Positions 36,728-47,915 of a DNA stretch of 64,000 bases are shown here, piece by piece. The DNA is from Darksidea phi (taxonomy: Eukaryota; Ascomycota; Dothideomycetes; Pleosporales; Lentitheciaceae). Positions within the stretch are counted from its first letter, which is position 1; the number at the start of each line of letters is the position of its first letter. The notes below the pieces were generated by a model, which was given only the letters and a program-made list of their open reading frames with translations, was not told the origin of the DNA and made no database searches. The translations under genes were made by a program, and so were the position numbers. The DNA lies in the NCBI GenBank assembly GCA_030770425.1, contig JASJFT010000024.1:1-64000 (forward strand), written 5' to 3'.

Positions 36728-37716
36728 ATGTCCACTCCAAGAGGATACACATCATTTCCGTCGTCAGCAGACCTGTTCTACTTCTGCACCACCTCGTCCA
36801 CCTCGGAGGAGGAATTGAATCTTCATTACGCGCCTCCCTCCAAATCCTCTTTGAAGATTGGTGTGCTGGTGCTCGGCAACGACCAAGTTCAATTGATAGA
36901 TCTGGCCGTAGTGGACCTGCTGGCCAAGATTGCCAGAACCCGGATGAGCGGACTCCACCCTCCGTCAAGCGCCTTGGACGAAGCGGTGGACGAACTTGAC
37001 GTCCGATATGTCAGCGAGAGCGGCGAGGGATCTTTTCCCATCACCTCTGGCGCTCGCATGCCAGTGACGGTGAGCTAGAGCTATATTAGCCATCACGATC
37101 GTTCCAACCTACCAACACCCCGAGCCAATTACTCCTTGGCCAAGAACCAACCTTCCTGGTCACGCTGGATTCCCATGGTCTTGCTTTGCAGCTAGCTGAG
37201 AGATTCTGGCAAGGAGATAAAGGTTACCACATGCCCCGTCTTCTCCCTTCGCTCGCTCGACCTACGCCAAGGATATCCGAGCTAATTTCCACGCAGAACT
37301 CCTTCGAGAATGCGCCACAGTTCGACATTCTAGTCATCCCTGGCTCGTTCACATCGAGCGAGCTGCCCGTATCCGCCACGGACTTTGTCACCGCCCAGTC
37401 TTCACATCTAGACATGGTCGCCGTCATGAGCATAGCGTCAGGTATCCTCAACCTGGCGCAAACCGGTCTTTTACACCAGAAAAGAGCCACAGGACCATCA
37501 TCGTTACTGCCAAACCTCCGGATACGCTTTCCGGAGACCTCGTGGCAGAACATGCCATGGACACGACAAGACAAGTTCTGGAGTAGTACGTCTGCAGTTT
37601 CAGCAATCGACATGGTCGCGGCCTGGATGCGAGAGTATTTCTGGGACCGCCGGGATGCGGTTGAATTCGCGTTAGCGGCCGCAGGCGTTGCTCCGCTCGA
37701 AGAATACGACGATTAA
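36728..37716 (+). CDS. DJ-1/PfpI-family protein lacking the nucleophile cysteine
   Basis: Exons 36728-37069 and 37297-37716. The intron (37070-37296, 227 bp, donor GTGAGC, acceptor CACGCAG) is long for this window but keeps phase and restores the family text MPVT-NSFENAPQFDILVIPGS. Product 253 residues. The first strand (KIGVLVLGNDQVQLIDLAVVDLL) and DILVIPG are DJ-1/PfpI hallmarks, and the C-terminus (STSAVSAIDMVAAWMREYF) matches the isonitrile-hydratase-like branch. The nucleophilic elbow, normally (V/I)C(T/S)G, reads IASG at about residues 158-161, and the following NLAQTGLLHQKRAT is intact. The usual Cys is therefore Ala, so classical cysteine-dependent hydratase or glyoxalase activity is unlikely. 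It could be a non-catalytic member. An in-frame ATG at 36704 is an alternative start. Confidence 0.8.
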
Positions 37717-38811
37717 TGGCATGAGGGCATTCTTGGCGTTTAAATCTCTTCTCTGCTCTTTTGTTTGATACCCCTCTCTGGTGCGGTATGATGGACACAT
37801 CCAGAGGTAATGATTTCGTAACCATATCCTGATGCGTGACGGCACGTGTCGGGCTGTATAACTATTGGGCATCCTGAATTGTAGCGTCTGGAAGGACAGC
37901 TCTTCAGATAATGACTGTATTAGTACTGTAGCAATACTGAATTTTGAAGACATAGAGCCTCAACTCTCGTTCCCAAAGGCCTTGAAGCACCAGTGATTGG
38001 AGACAGCTTGAGCTGCAATCAAGGTAGAGAGACGTAGCATATATGCTCTAATTACAAAGACACGGTCATCGACACATGTCTGGACAAGTCCAGCCGAGGA
38101 TGGCGTCTCCCGCGCCGCCGCGCCACAGTGCATCCTGTTGGCCGATGTGCAGCGGACGTGTGGGGGATCAGAATCTGGACGTCATCGGGCAGAATCGGAC
38201 ACGGAGGGCGAACCACGGCGGAGGCACGCGAACACAATCTTGCGGCGATCGGTTAGCGTGTGAAATGCGCGGGCCCCCGCGGGATGCAGTGGGATGGTGT
38301 GTGGCGACGAAATTTCTAGCTGCTGAAGATCTCCAGGTCGCCCTGCATTGGGCTCGCCCAGCCGATAAAGCCGTCCTTTGCCCACCAACACTAGCGACTC
38401 TGCACCTTCCTTTATCCATATATCGCTCGCGTGCTCACTCACAGCATCGCACACGCTCCCTTTGCAGAATTCGCCATCGCAATCGATCCATTGGTGACCG
38501 TTTGAGTCATTCACGGGCTTTCGACGGCGTCTTACCCGCGATCCCCGATCATCGGAAAACGTCCGGGTGTTGCAGGGCCCTTGCTTTTCACCTTTGCCGA
38601 GACTCCAAGAACTTTTTCTTTGGCACCTCCTGTCACTAGCCACCCTCCTAAACAACACCCTCGAACGAACACGCTCGACTTGCCATCGCGGACATCCTCC
38701 GTTGCATCCTTTCCAGTGCCCAAGACTACAGGGCCAACGCTATCGTCTACCGAATAGGTCGCTCCTTATCGCCGCGACAAGTCGCGCACGACAACCCCGG
38801 CACAAAGAACA
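37717..38811. other. Intergenic between DJ-1-like gene and UPS2-like gene
   Basis: 1.1 kb. Frames here (for example 38076-38639 +, 38182-38658 -) overlap on opposite strands and show no domain, so I treat them as chance. The last 100-200 bp should be the promoter of the next gene; no TATA is evident. Confidence 0.5.
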
Positions 38812-39468
38812 ATGAAGATCTTTCAACAGAGCACCGAGTTTGACTACTCATGGGAAGAGGTGTCGACGTCGAACTGGCGGAAGTATGGACCCTGGAATGA
38901 GAAGACACCACACGTTATCGCCGTCGACACGCTGTCGCGCACAGTCGATCCTGAGACTGGTATTGTGAGTTTCGCTCCCCTCCACGCGTTTCAAGCACCG
39001 TCACACTAACAAGTCTACGCACAGCTACGCACCGAGCGCCTGATAACATGCAAACAATCAGCACCAAAATGGATCAACTCCCTCCTTGGCGGCCAAGATA
39101 CCTCCCTCGTCTACGAAACCTCCTACGTCGACCCCACCGCGAAGAAAGTCACCCTCTGCAGCATGAACATGACATGGTCGGACCTGCTCAACGTACGCGA
39201 GACATGCGTCTACCAGCCCTCGGCATCGTCGCCAGAAAACAAGACCGTGTTTCAGCAGCGGGCGGAGGTTACGGCGCTGTGTGGCGGGTGGCAGAAGATC
39301 AGGAATAGCATTGAGCAGTTCACAGTTGAGCGGTTTCAGCAGAATGCGATGAAAGGAAAGGAGGGATTTGAGATGGTGCTTGAGATGAGCAGGAAGGCGT
39401 TCCAGGAGCAGAGGGATCTTTTGAGGTTGCAAAGCGAGTCGAAGATCCTGAGGGAGGCGAGGATCTGA
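38812..39468 (+). CDS. UPS2: PRELI/MSF1-domain mitochondrial phospholipid-transfer protein (Ups2-like)
   Basis: Exons 38812-38964 and 39025-39468. The 60-bp intron has donor GTGAGT, branch CACTAAC and acceptor CGCACAG. Product 198 residues, the usual size. The PRELI/MSF1 domain covers about residues 1-172: [17 protein letters not shown] at the start, [31 protein letters not shown], and [21 protein letters not shown] text near the end. The Phe-Asp-Tyr/Trp start and the RLITCKQ strand resemble yeast Ups2 more than Ups1. Known role: Ups2 pairs with Mdm35 in the mitochondrial intermembrane space and moves phosphatidylserine for phosphatidylethanolamine synthesis. Substrate assignment here is inferred from similarity. 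Confidence 0.9.
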
Positions 39469-42227
39469 ACCCGTTGACTATTCATCGTCCGGAAGCGCAG
39501 ACAGACACCGGATCCCAACCCCCGATCTGTACACTTCGCCCTCAATCCCGCCTCTCCACCCGACTGTACATACCTCTATGTCCACTCTCCGCCTCTCCCG
39601 CGTTCAGCGACATTATCACGTCCACCCATCGACTCGGCTCAGCCTGACTCGACCTGGATATCGGCGTGTTCACTCTCTTAGATGTGTGTTTTTGCGATTC
39701 AAAAGTCGATTTGGCAGGCGTTTTCCTCAATACAAGCATTTGGCGCGGCGTTTTGACGAGTAATACCCTCGTTTCGAAGCCCCCAGCATAGAATAGATCT
39801 GGGCGACTGTAGACGTATGATAGACCCACATTGCTAGTATAACTCATAATGAATTTATGGATATAATTTTATGATGCTCTCTTGGCGTCCTGATGATATT
39901 GCCTGGCTGGGTATTGATGAATCGCCGCCTTTTACTAGATGTGTCGGCTTCGCAAACTCTTTAGGAGTGAGAGATTCGTGGGGTGTGCCATTTGGAGTGA
40001 TAGTTGGAATGGTCATGAAGGTAAGGGGTGATCTGTGGTTCGCATCGGAGAGGTTGGCGATGAGTGTATCACCACCACCACCTCCTCCTCCTCCTCCTCC
40101 TCCGCTTCTTTTCCTATTTGACGGCATTTTCCGCAGAAGCAGATGGTCAACGCGCCCAATTCCGCCTACGTAAAAAATCCCACTACATCCCCCTCTTCGA
40201 CTCTACACTAGACATCTCCCGGCTCCTTTCTTTAGAACTTCTAAAAATGCACCTAGAGGACACTCATGGTTTGGGTGTGTGGGAGAGTCTGGGGGCTAAC
40301 ATTATAGTCGAAATAGCAGATACTCGCTGGATTTGGGTTTTCGGGGGAAGGAGATATAGATGCTGCTTTTCCTCCAGCCCGGTCGAATAGGTTTCAAGCT
40401 TCTGGATCCTTGCCTCGTGATCCATGACATTGCTCTCAAGCATAGCTTTCTCTTTCTCCAGAGAGTCGATAGCCCGTTGCACGAGGAGTGGGTTTGCGTA
40501 GTGGTGGTGGGCGTCACCGGTATTCCTGCCGAATGGTATCGCATTCTGATTGCCGTTCTGTGGAGTGGAACTTGGCATCCACGGATATATAAACTCCTTT
40601 CGCCTCCGGCTCCTCTCCCTCTTCATCCTCTTCACTACATGTATGTTCTGGTATTTTAATGGTATTAAAAATCGTAGTATTCACGTCGTATGAGTGGTGT
40701 TGCTGCGCGCGGGTTCGTAAACCGCCTCCACATTGGCCATATCATAGAGGAGTCTAAAATGGAGGGTTCAATCATACAGGATTACGTAAAACTGATCGAG
40801 GAAGCCTAATATGCCATGATACCGTGTGGAAAGGCTTCAAGGTCTGATCGGTCTTTGAAGAGAAAGTTGGGATTACACAGTGGCGAATGTGGAGGTAGCG
40901 TTGGCCAGCATCATCGCAATCCTCGGCTTATCGCATCGCGAACCGGTTATTCTACCCTGCTTTGCCGTGTATATAAAAACCTATTCCCGAGGGCCTCCGT
41001 CTTATCGCTTTACTGCGCTCGTATTGCTTGAAGAATATAAAAGCACACAGTGGGCAATCATGATGTTTGGGGTTGTTTTGTTGGGACTATATGATACGGG
41101 TAACTTCCTAATGGGCTTTTGGCATTGTAAAAAAATGAACTGTGCGGAAAGATATGTGCGGTGAAGTAATATGGATGTCACTAGAGGAAACATCTTCTGG
41201 TTGTTTCTAAAAGCGAAATCCGCAATCGTATGGAGAGTCAGGAGTTTGCAGTCTTGGTGCAGATTCTGTGTCGGAAACACGGTGGTCAAAAAAAGATGCC
41301 GATCATGGCATGTGCGAGCTGCGCTGGACAGGTTTTTGGATGCTTTGAGCTGGCGTGCGATGATGGCATTCACCATCACCGTAATTTTTCCGGGCTTCAC
41401 GACTTGCCGAAAGGAGACATTTTAATGTCCATCTGCTCCGAATAGTCGAGCATTTCAAGGAAAGGACGTTCAAAGCTGTTAGCTGAGCTCGATATGTGCA
41501 TGGCCGCTGGTTCCAAAACTAGATGGTACATTCATTATCTTGATACGAAGCAACGCTTTACTACCGCTGGTCTTGTACTCTAAAAGGAGGGTCAGAAAGG
41601 AATGTCTTGCTCGAGCCGGTTCCCAGCGATTGCAGACTAGCTCCAGGCAGTGACCTATCGAAAGGTGCTGGAGTCCGTGGACACCGAATATATCGTTAAT
41701 GTTATCTTTAACAATGTTTGCGAACGCGTGAGGGGAAAGGGAGAGGTCGCGACTCTTTTAGAACTACTGCGAGACGATGAAGGCTAGCTTGGTGATGCGC
41801 ATTACGTACTTCAACCACTATTCAGTCATGTATGAATCGCGCATAAAACCTCCTTTGGTGGGCGTAAGAGACTAGAAATAGAACTTTCACAATACTGGTT
41901 AACCCATTGCTGATGGCGACTTCACGCCCCACGGCTTTTTGATGCAGAATAAACATTTATTAAACCTTCGGTTCCGCGAAGACGGGATCGCCGACATGGA
42001 TCAGCCGATCTGTCGGAGCGGTCTCGGCTTGCTCCATCTTCTGATCGATTGCGCCTGAAGAATAGCAAGCCCACAAGTATATCGCTCGAAAGACCGTTCT
42101 AAAAAAAGTTGAATCGTTGTCAAACCATTTCATATAACTTTCAACAGCTACCATATCAACGGGGTGGGTCCGGCTACGGGAACAACATGATCACCTCCAC
42201 ACACCCCTTCGAGACAAAAAGTTTCTA
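39469..42227. other. Gene-poor 2.8-kb interval
   Basis: No gene can be supported. It contains a trinucleotide microsatellite at 40070-40103 and a minus-strand frame with a coiled-coil-like stretch at 40264-40635 that I could not extend into a gene. The rest is ordinary non-coding sequence with short overlapping frames. Confidence 0.45.
40070..40103. repeat. ACC/CTC trinucleotide microsatellite
   Basis: About four ACC units run directly into about eight CTC units. In one minus-strand frame this reads as poly-glycine, in a plus-strand frame as poly-proline, which explains the artificial low-complexity frames on both strands. Confidence 0.85.
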
Positions 42228-42773
42228 TTACGCACGCTTTGCAGCACCATACGGTTTCCGAACTCTGAAGTTCGTATCGCGCTTACGCTCGCCCGGCTGC
42301 TTTCCCTTCGCCCTCATTGAGGCTGCCATCTCCATTTGCAGTTTCTTCTGGTTCGCAATGCATGTCAATCTCTTCATTCGTCCTTGAGGGTCGTGATGCC
42401 GCTGAGCCTTCACCCAATACCTTATAGCCTTCTCCATCAGTAGCTTAACGCACGCCTTCAACTGCTCGTTATCTAATCCACGGTATATTTCGCTTTGCCA
42501 TACTAGGATACTCAGTGCGTCTACGTTCATACCGTCGAAGAATGCGTGCAATTTGTTGAGCCTGGCGATTGCAGCTTCAGCGTGCGTCCCGGCTTCAAAG
42601 TGACGCGCTGTCAAGTCCGTGATCGTTGTGCAAGCCATGAGATCGGTATTAGCGACTTCGAAGAGATCCATAGAAGTGCGGATGTCTTCGTAGAGTTGTT
42701 TGATCTCCTTTACCGCGGATTCTATAACGCTTTTTGTGGTGACACTTGGGAGTCTACCCCTAGCGCAGGACAT
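42228..42773 (-). CDS. Hypothetical helical protein, 181 residues
   Basis: A single open frame from an ATG at 42773. The translation is mostly helical and charged, with a basic C-terminal tail (MRAKGKQPGERKRDTNFRVRKPYG). No signal peptide, membrane segment or family is recognised. In its favour: length without stops in an AT-balanced region, balanced amino-acid use, and no better frame opposite it. Against it: no intron, no recognisable homologue from memory, and no neighbour that suggests a role. Confidence 0.4.
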   Translation of the reverse strand: MSCARGRLPSVTTKSVIESAVKEIKQLYEDIRTSMDLFEVANTDLMACTTITDLTARHFEAGTHAEAAIARLNKLHAFFDGMNVDALSILVWQSEIYRGLDNEQLKACVKLLMEKAIRYWVKAQRHHDPQGRMKRLTCIANQKKLQMEMAASMRAKGKQPGERKRDTNFRVRKPYGAAKRA

Positions 42774-43582
42774 GGCTGTTATTTACTTGGAGCGCAACCC
42801 CAGTTGGTTGCAGGAGAGAAGAGCTTGGGCTGATTTTGATGAGAGCGCGCTAACTGGTCGCTTATAAAGAAGTGTGAGTGCTGTGTGCTTACACATTGCG
42901 AACTCTGCGTGAACATACGATGTCGACTTCACAACCGGTCTCATACAGCTGCACAATGTAGCAATGGGGTCATATTCACACTGCTTTCCGGTCGCAATGT
43001 GTTTCTTTGAACCTTCTTGTGTAGCTTTCATTCTAGGGGTTTCTAGTTCAATGCCGGCGGTGAAAAACGAAAGTCGCGGATCTAAATGTAAAGATCAATC
43101 AAGGGGGGCGTCAATACCTGTTTTTGCAAGCTAAGTGCTGCAGTTTTTTACACATGTCAATATAGATAGCAGTTCAGAAATATTTGCTCCGATATAGAGG
43201 ACGTAATCCTCGTGGAAGCATTATTGATCATGGTCTGCGCCCATCAACGTTACTCCAATTAAACTCCACAGGCTGTCCATTATCAAGTCACATCAATCAC
43301 ACCAGCTTCAAATAATGCTAGCCTATCTAGCACAAAACTGTGTGATGAACAAGATTGGGCGTTGAGAGGGTGCTTGCGTAACGACTCTATCAGCCCGCCG
43401 TTAGTGCTTTACTGCCATCTTTACCTAGTAAGAGGTTCGGTCAACGCAAATTTCAATACGCTGGACCCTCCTGCCTTTCTCTCGACTTTCTAGGCTAGAT
43501 AAAATTACTCTTCGAGGCCCCTCTCAGCTGTAAAATCAGACCGCACACGAAGGCGAAGGCAAAAAGTAACTCAGAACGCACA
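42774..43582. other. Intergenic upstream of the BTB gene cluster
   Basis: 0.8 kb. No gene is seen. The last 100 bp (pyrimidine-rich, CTTTCTCTCGACTTTC) is probably the promoter and leader of the first BTB gene. Confidence 0.45.
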
Positions 43583-44381
43583 ATGACACCTAGCAATCGA
43601 GAATCTCGACCCTGCATCTCGTAAGTCTGTGTCAAGGAGCAGTTGTGCGGTAAATTGACGGATATTCAGCGGAAGAAAAGCGACCTTCGCGACCATTATC
43701 GTAGGGGAGGAGAAAGAGTCCTTCCTCGTGCACGAGAACCTCTTGACTTACTACTCTGAGTTCTTCCGTGCCGCCCTCACTGGAGGGTTCAAGGAAGCAG
43801 GCGAGAAGACTGTCAAGATAGAGGACGACGTTCAGGTCTTTGAGTTCTTCTACCACTGGCTATACTATCAACGCTGGCCTAGCAAGGAGCAAGGAGATGA
43901 TCCAGCTTTTGTGGCCGAATGGGAGTCAGATTTCTCGGTTTATCACTTAGTAACGCTGTATGTCCTGGCCGATCGTTACGGCATTCCACAGCTTCGGAAA
44001 GATACTATCGACGAGCTCTTCGATTCGGTATATAACGGCAAGAGCCACCTTCCCGGGCCCGGCACCGCGCAATATGCGTTCCGATGGCTCCCACCCAAGT
44101 CTCCAATGTGCCGCTTCATTGTCGACGCATTTTGCCACTACGGTTACAAGGGTAACTACGACCCATGTTTCGACGACAATAAGCGAGCGAGCGAGTGGCC
44201 TCAAGACTTTCTTTTACAGAGCTTACGTAGGTCGAGATTAATACTATCTAGTCTCCGCTATGAGGGAAGTGAGCTGCAGAGCTTCGATCCCAATATCTGC
44301 GACTATCACGAACACAAGTCCGACGAGGAGAAGGTAGCTTGCAAGACAGAACTGGATCAGAAACAGAAGCAGAAGAAATGA
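43583..44381 (+). CDS. BTB/POZ-domain protein 1 of a tandem trio
   Basis: Exons 43583-43620 and 43670-44381. The 49-bp phase-2 intron has donor GTAAGT and acceptor ATTCAG. Product 249 residues. BTB/POZ fold at about residues 14-115: FATIIVG, then FLVHENLLTYYSEFFRAALTGGFKEA, then VFEFFYHWLYYQRW and LVTLYVLADRYGIPQLR. A family-specific C-terminal half includes SPMCRFIVDAFCHY and ends with ICDYHEHKSDEEKVAC and a Lys/Gln tail. BTB proteins dimerise and many act as Cul3 adaptors; nothing here shows the partner. Its two neighbours downstream are paralogues with the same exon 1 design. Confidence 0.88.
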
Positions 44382-44825
44382 GGAAACTATACCCCGTGCA
44401 GCTTGCTCAGCAAGCGCTGAGAGCGAGTTAGGGTCTACGCGAGGTTGCTTATGACTAGTACGGGAATTTGGGCATGGCAGCGGGAAACACTCTAGCTGTA
44501 TTTGCATCAGCTATCTGCGTCGGAATCGAGGTCAGTGATATACAGAAGACTTTTATAGACGTCACCTATGTAACTACGTACTTCAATGTGACATACGATG
44601 TATACCAACCTAGAATGCCCTATATTATACGTGCATAAAAGTACGTACATTCTTAGTCCATAGCTAGTATTACGATTCTGGAACGCGGATAAATTATTAG
44701 TTTTCCTCACATCCGCTCGCGAATACGTCATGAAAATAGGCCGCCAAGACGGGTAGTTTCGTGGTGAAAGAGACTTGCCTCTCTCTTTTCACTTTCACCT
44801 AGCCTTTGACCCATGCCCGTCTAGA

Positions 44826-44836
44826 GCATATAAAAG
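44826..44836 (+). promoter_or_regulatory. TATA box of BTB gene 2
   Basis: GCATATAAAAG lies about 65-75 bp upstream of the ATG at 44900. CT-rich leader sequence (TTTCGTTCTCTCATCG) separates them. Confidence 0.5.
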
Positions 44837-44899
44837 CCAGCCCCTCCATCTCAGTTTGATAACTCTACCCACGTTTCGTTCTCTCATCGTCAGCCTCGA

Positions 44900-45688
44900 A
44901 TGGCGTCCTCTCCTCGTCGACCGCGATATTTGTAAGTAACCGAAACACCGTTCCACCATTGCGGTACCCTGGCTGACTATTTTAGCGCAAGCGGAGCTCA
45001 ATTTGCGACTATTCTCGTCGGACCTGAGGAGAAACCGTTTGTCGTTCATGAGGCCCTCATCAGCCACTACTCTGCCTTCTTCAAAGTAGCTCTAACGGGT
45101 CAATCTAAAGAAGCTGAGGACAAAACCGTGAAACTCCCGGATGTTGATCCCACCACCTTCGAGTTCTTCAGCTTCTGGTTGTATCATCAACGATTCCCGA
45201 GTGACGCTCACAAAGATAGCAATGAGCTGCTCGATATGTGGGTTGGTAAGGAGGGTAGTGTCAGGTCGAGAGAAGTTGACCAACTGATCAAGCTTTATAT
45301 CTTTGGCGATCAGTATCAGGTAATCGAGTTGCGCCGACACTCTCTCGATGAACTTTTCGATCTCACCTACCATGGATGCTGGTTCCCGCCTAGTACAGAA
45401 ATGATCGCTTTGGCATTCGACAAGCTTCAACATACCTCTCCACTATGCCGGTTCCTTGTCGATTTGTTTTATCTTAAGAGCATTGAATCTTGGTTCATGC
45501 CCCAAGACGAGGGCCGATACCCAGACTCCTTCTTGCTGGCACTACTGCATCGCTTCACAAGCTATGACAGCGTAATCGCTTATAATATCTTCAGCCGTGG
45601 TCCGCCGCCTCAGGTCTGCGACTACCATGAACACAGTAACGACAAGGAGAAGGCGGAGTGCGGGACAGCAGCATGTGGTGAGAACTGA
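44900..45688 (+). CDS. BTB/POZ-domain protein 2 of a tandem trio
   Basis: Exons 44900-44931 and 44986-45688. The 54-bp phase-2 intron has donor GTAAGT, branch GCTGACT and acceptor TTTTAG. Product 244 residues. BTB motif: FATILVG, VVHEALISHYSAFFKVALTG, FEFFSFWLYHQRFPSD, LIKLYIFGDQYQVIELR. The C-terminal half includes SPLCRFLVDLFYL and ends with VCDYHEHSNDKEKAECG. Starting at the first in-frame ATG inside exon 2 would lose the N-terminal BTB strand and the conserved FATI(L/I)VG, so the exon 1 start is preferred. It is about 0.5 kb from gene 1. Confidence 0.88.
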
Positions 45689-45981
45689 GGCACCGGTGTC
45701 AGCTAGAATCCAGCAGGACATCAATACAAATCACCTCAACTTCCTCGAGGCTTTTATTCGCATTTAGTTAGAGTACGGAAAATAATGCTCACCTGAACAT
45801 ATATGTTTGTAAACAAGTGAATGGATATGTACGACCGACGTCACCGGCGTATCAACTCACCTTGGTTCCTATGGTGATTTCACCAGACGCACAGGCTCAT
45901 TGAACAACATTACCTTGCCACGTATACCGCACCAAAAGGCGGTACTTGGTTGCTTCGCACGGTATCCTCAAGCCCGCAACC

Positions 45982-46766
45982 ATGGCGCCAACCACGCGCA
46001 AAATGTACCGGCCGCGCATCTCGTAAGCAACATGATGTTTCCAACCCGACTCCGCTAACCAGGGCCAAGGGCAAGCAACGCGTCCTTCGCGACCATCGTT
46101 GTCGGCAAGAGGCAGCAGAAGTTTACCGTCCACGAAGCACTGCTCACCCACTACTCGGGGTACTTCCAGAAAGCCTTGAACGGGCCGTTCAAGGAGAGCA
46201 TATCGAAAGTGGTCCCGTTGGCGAACGAGGACGAGATCATCTTCGAGCTCTTCGTCCACTGGCTCATCTACCAGCGCTTCCCCGACGCCGAGCACAGCGA
46301 TCACCAGGACCTGGTCCGGCTCTGGAAAAACGAGAATGACAGAGGCGAGCTGCAAAACTACCGCATCGTCAGGCTGTACATACTCGCAGACGTTTTGCTT
46401 GTGCCGAAGCTCAAGGACGATGTACTGACCGAGTTCTTCAACCACGTCCATCCTGTTCTAGAGCACCTCCTGCCGGACCCTTCAATGATCAACATGGTCT
46501 TCGGCAACCTGCACGCGAGCGACCCGCTTTGCCGCCTCTTTGTCGACCTCTATTGCCACTGGGAAGTAGCTGGAAACTATGCCCAGCGAAGGACGGAAGA
46601 TTACCTTCCGTGCTTCTGGTTCGGACTGGCTCGGCGCTATGCGCAGATCGTTCATTGCAAGCGCTTCGAAAAGGACAGCCAGGAACACTTCCCCCTCCAG
46701 CTCGGCGACTACAAGCAACACCCTGCCGACGACAGACGTGTCAGTGCCAAGAAGACGGCCAAGTAG
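45982..46766 (+). CDS. BTB/POZ-domain protein 3 of a tandem trio
   Basis: Exons 45982-46022 and 46070-46766. The 47-bp phase-2 intron has donor GTAAGC, branch CGCTAAC and acceptor GCCAAG. Product 245 residues. BTB motif: SFATIVVG, FTVHEALLTHYSGYFQKALNGPFKES, FELFVHWLIYQRFPD, IVRLYILADVLLVPKL. The C-terminal half keeps DPLCRLFVDLYCHW but has lost the Cys of the shared tail motif: it reads LGDYKQHPADDRRVS. GC content is higher than in genes 1 and 2. It is the most diverged of the three. Confidence 0.87.
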
Positions 46767-47915
46767 GAGCAACAAAGCTGGATATGGCTAGGGGTTCGCT
46801 TTGCGATGACAAGAAAGGTATGACTTCCACCTCGAAGCACACAAGCACTACTCAAGAGAACAGACCGGTACAGACGAGAAAGTTTCGAAACAATCTCAAC
46901 TTGCAAAGGTAAATATATCCCCCTCCACCAACCCATCTCAACAAAGCCCCAATCCCCACCAACCTCATCCAATCCAGGACCCCCACAAAACCCCCAGCAA
47001 AAAACTACGATTCCTTACACCGCACCCACTTTACCAACAATGCAACGCTATAGGCGGAAAGAGGGCGGTATGGAGTCTGGCGCTTGGCGACCTCACATAG
47101 AGGCTCAGGGCGCAGACGGACAAGAGTAACAAGGCAACACCATACCTCACATACAATGCTTATTCGTGTGACAACCATCACCAAGTCCCACCAAGTCGAC
47201 CCCATTCCAAAACCCCACAAATGCCGTCCAACCAATTCAAACATACACCCGCTACTTTGGCCTCTCTCGAGAATACATTTCTTAGAGCACCTAAAAACGC
47301 ATGTGCAAGAAAGCATCATGACAAAAAGTACCTTTTTTCATTTTCCTATATACAAATTTCCCCTCAGTTTAGCACTACCATTTACTCCAACCCCACCACA
47401 CGCAACAAGCGTAATCCCACACAACACCCACAAGCGACCAAGGAGAGACACAAAGATATCAAAGCGTTATCGTGGTGATTGAGACGGTCCGAAGGTGACG
47501 AGTGGACCAAGAAGCCGCAACCACCAAAAAGCTGCAACCCAGGTGAGGAAAGAAGAGTTTGATTACAAAGGTATAGTGAGCATAGACGGGAAAGTGGCAT
47601 GAGCGACAGGAGATAGAAATTGACAATCCAGACCGCAGTTTTGATGATTACTTGCAGACTCGTATATGTATGTAAGCCTTGGCCTATGCCAATCACGCGG
47701 GTCTTTGCCCGTAAACGTAGCACCGCGAGCCCTTTCACGCCATGCGGGCTAATGCGGATGCCCATGGCCAATGCAGCAGTGGAGGAAAGAGAACATTTGC
47801 AGAAAATGAATCAGCTTTGAGCTGCCGGGATAAGAACGCCGCCGTGGATATATGAATGGATCGAGACAGAGCAAGGAAGGGTTCGGGCAAGGAGAGGATA
47901 GTGATGAGACATTTT
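46767..47915. other. Intergenic, convergent ends of BTB gene 3 and the Mid2-like gene
   Basis: 1.15 kb between two converging stop codons. The plus strand is C/A-rich and G-poor at about 46915-47040 and 47160-47440. No gene is seen; the frames are low-complexity. It probably holds both 3' UTRs. Confidence 0.45.

Noticed and set aside
40264..40635. 123-codon minus-strand frame with a Lys/Glu-rich coiled-coil-like stretch
   Set aside because: The beginning and middle look protein-like (SLEKEKAMLESNVMDHEARIQKLE), but the end is not and I could not find exons to extend it towards the poly-Gly frame at 39855-40127. It may be a real small gene; the evidence is insufficient.
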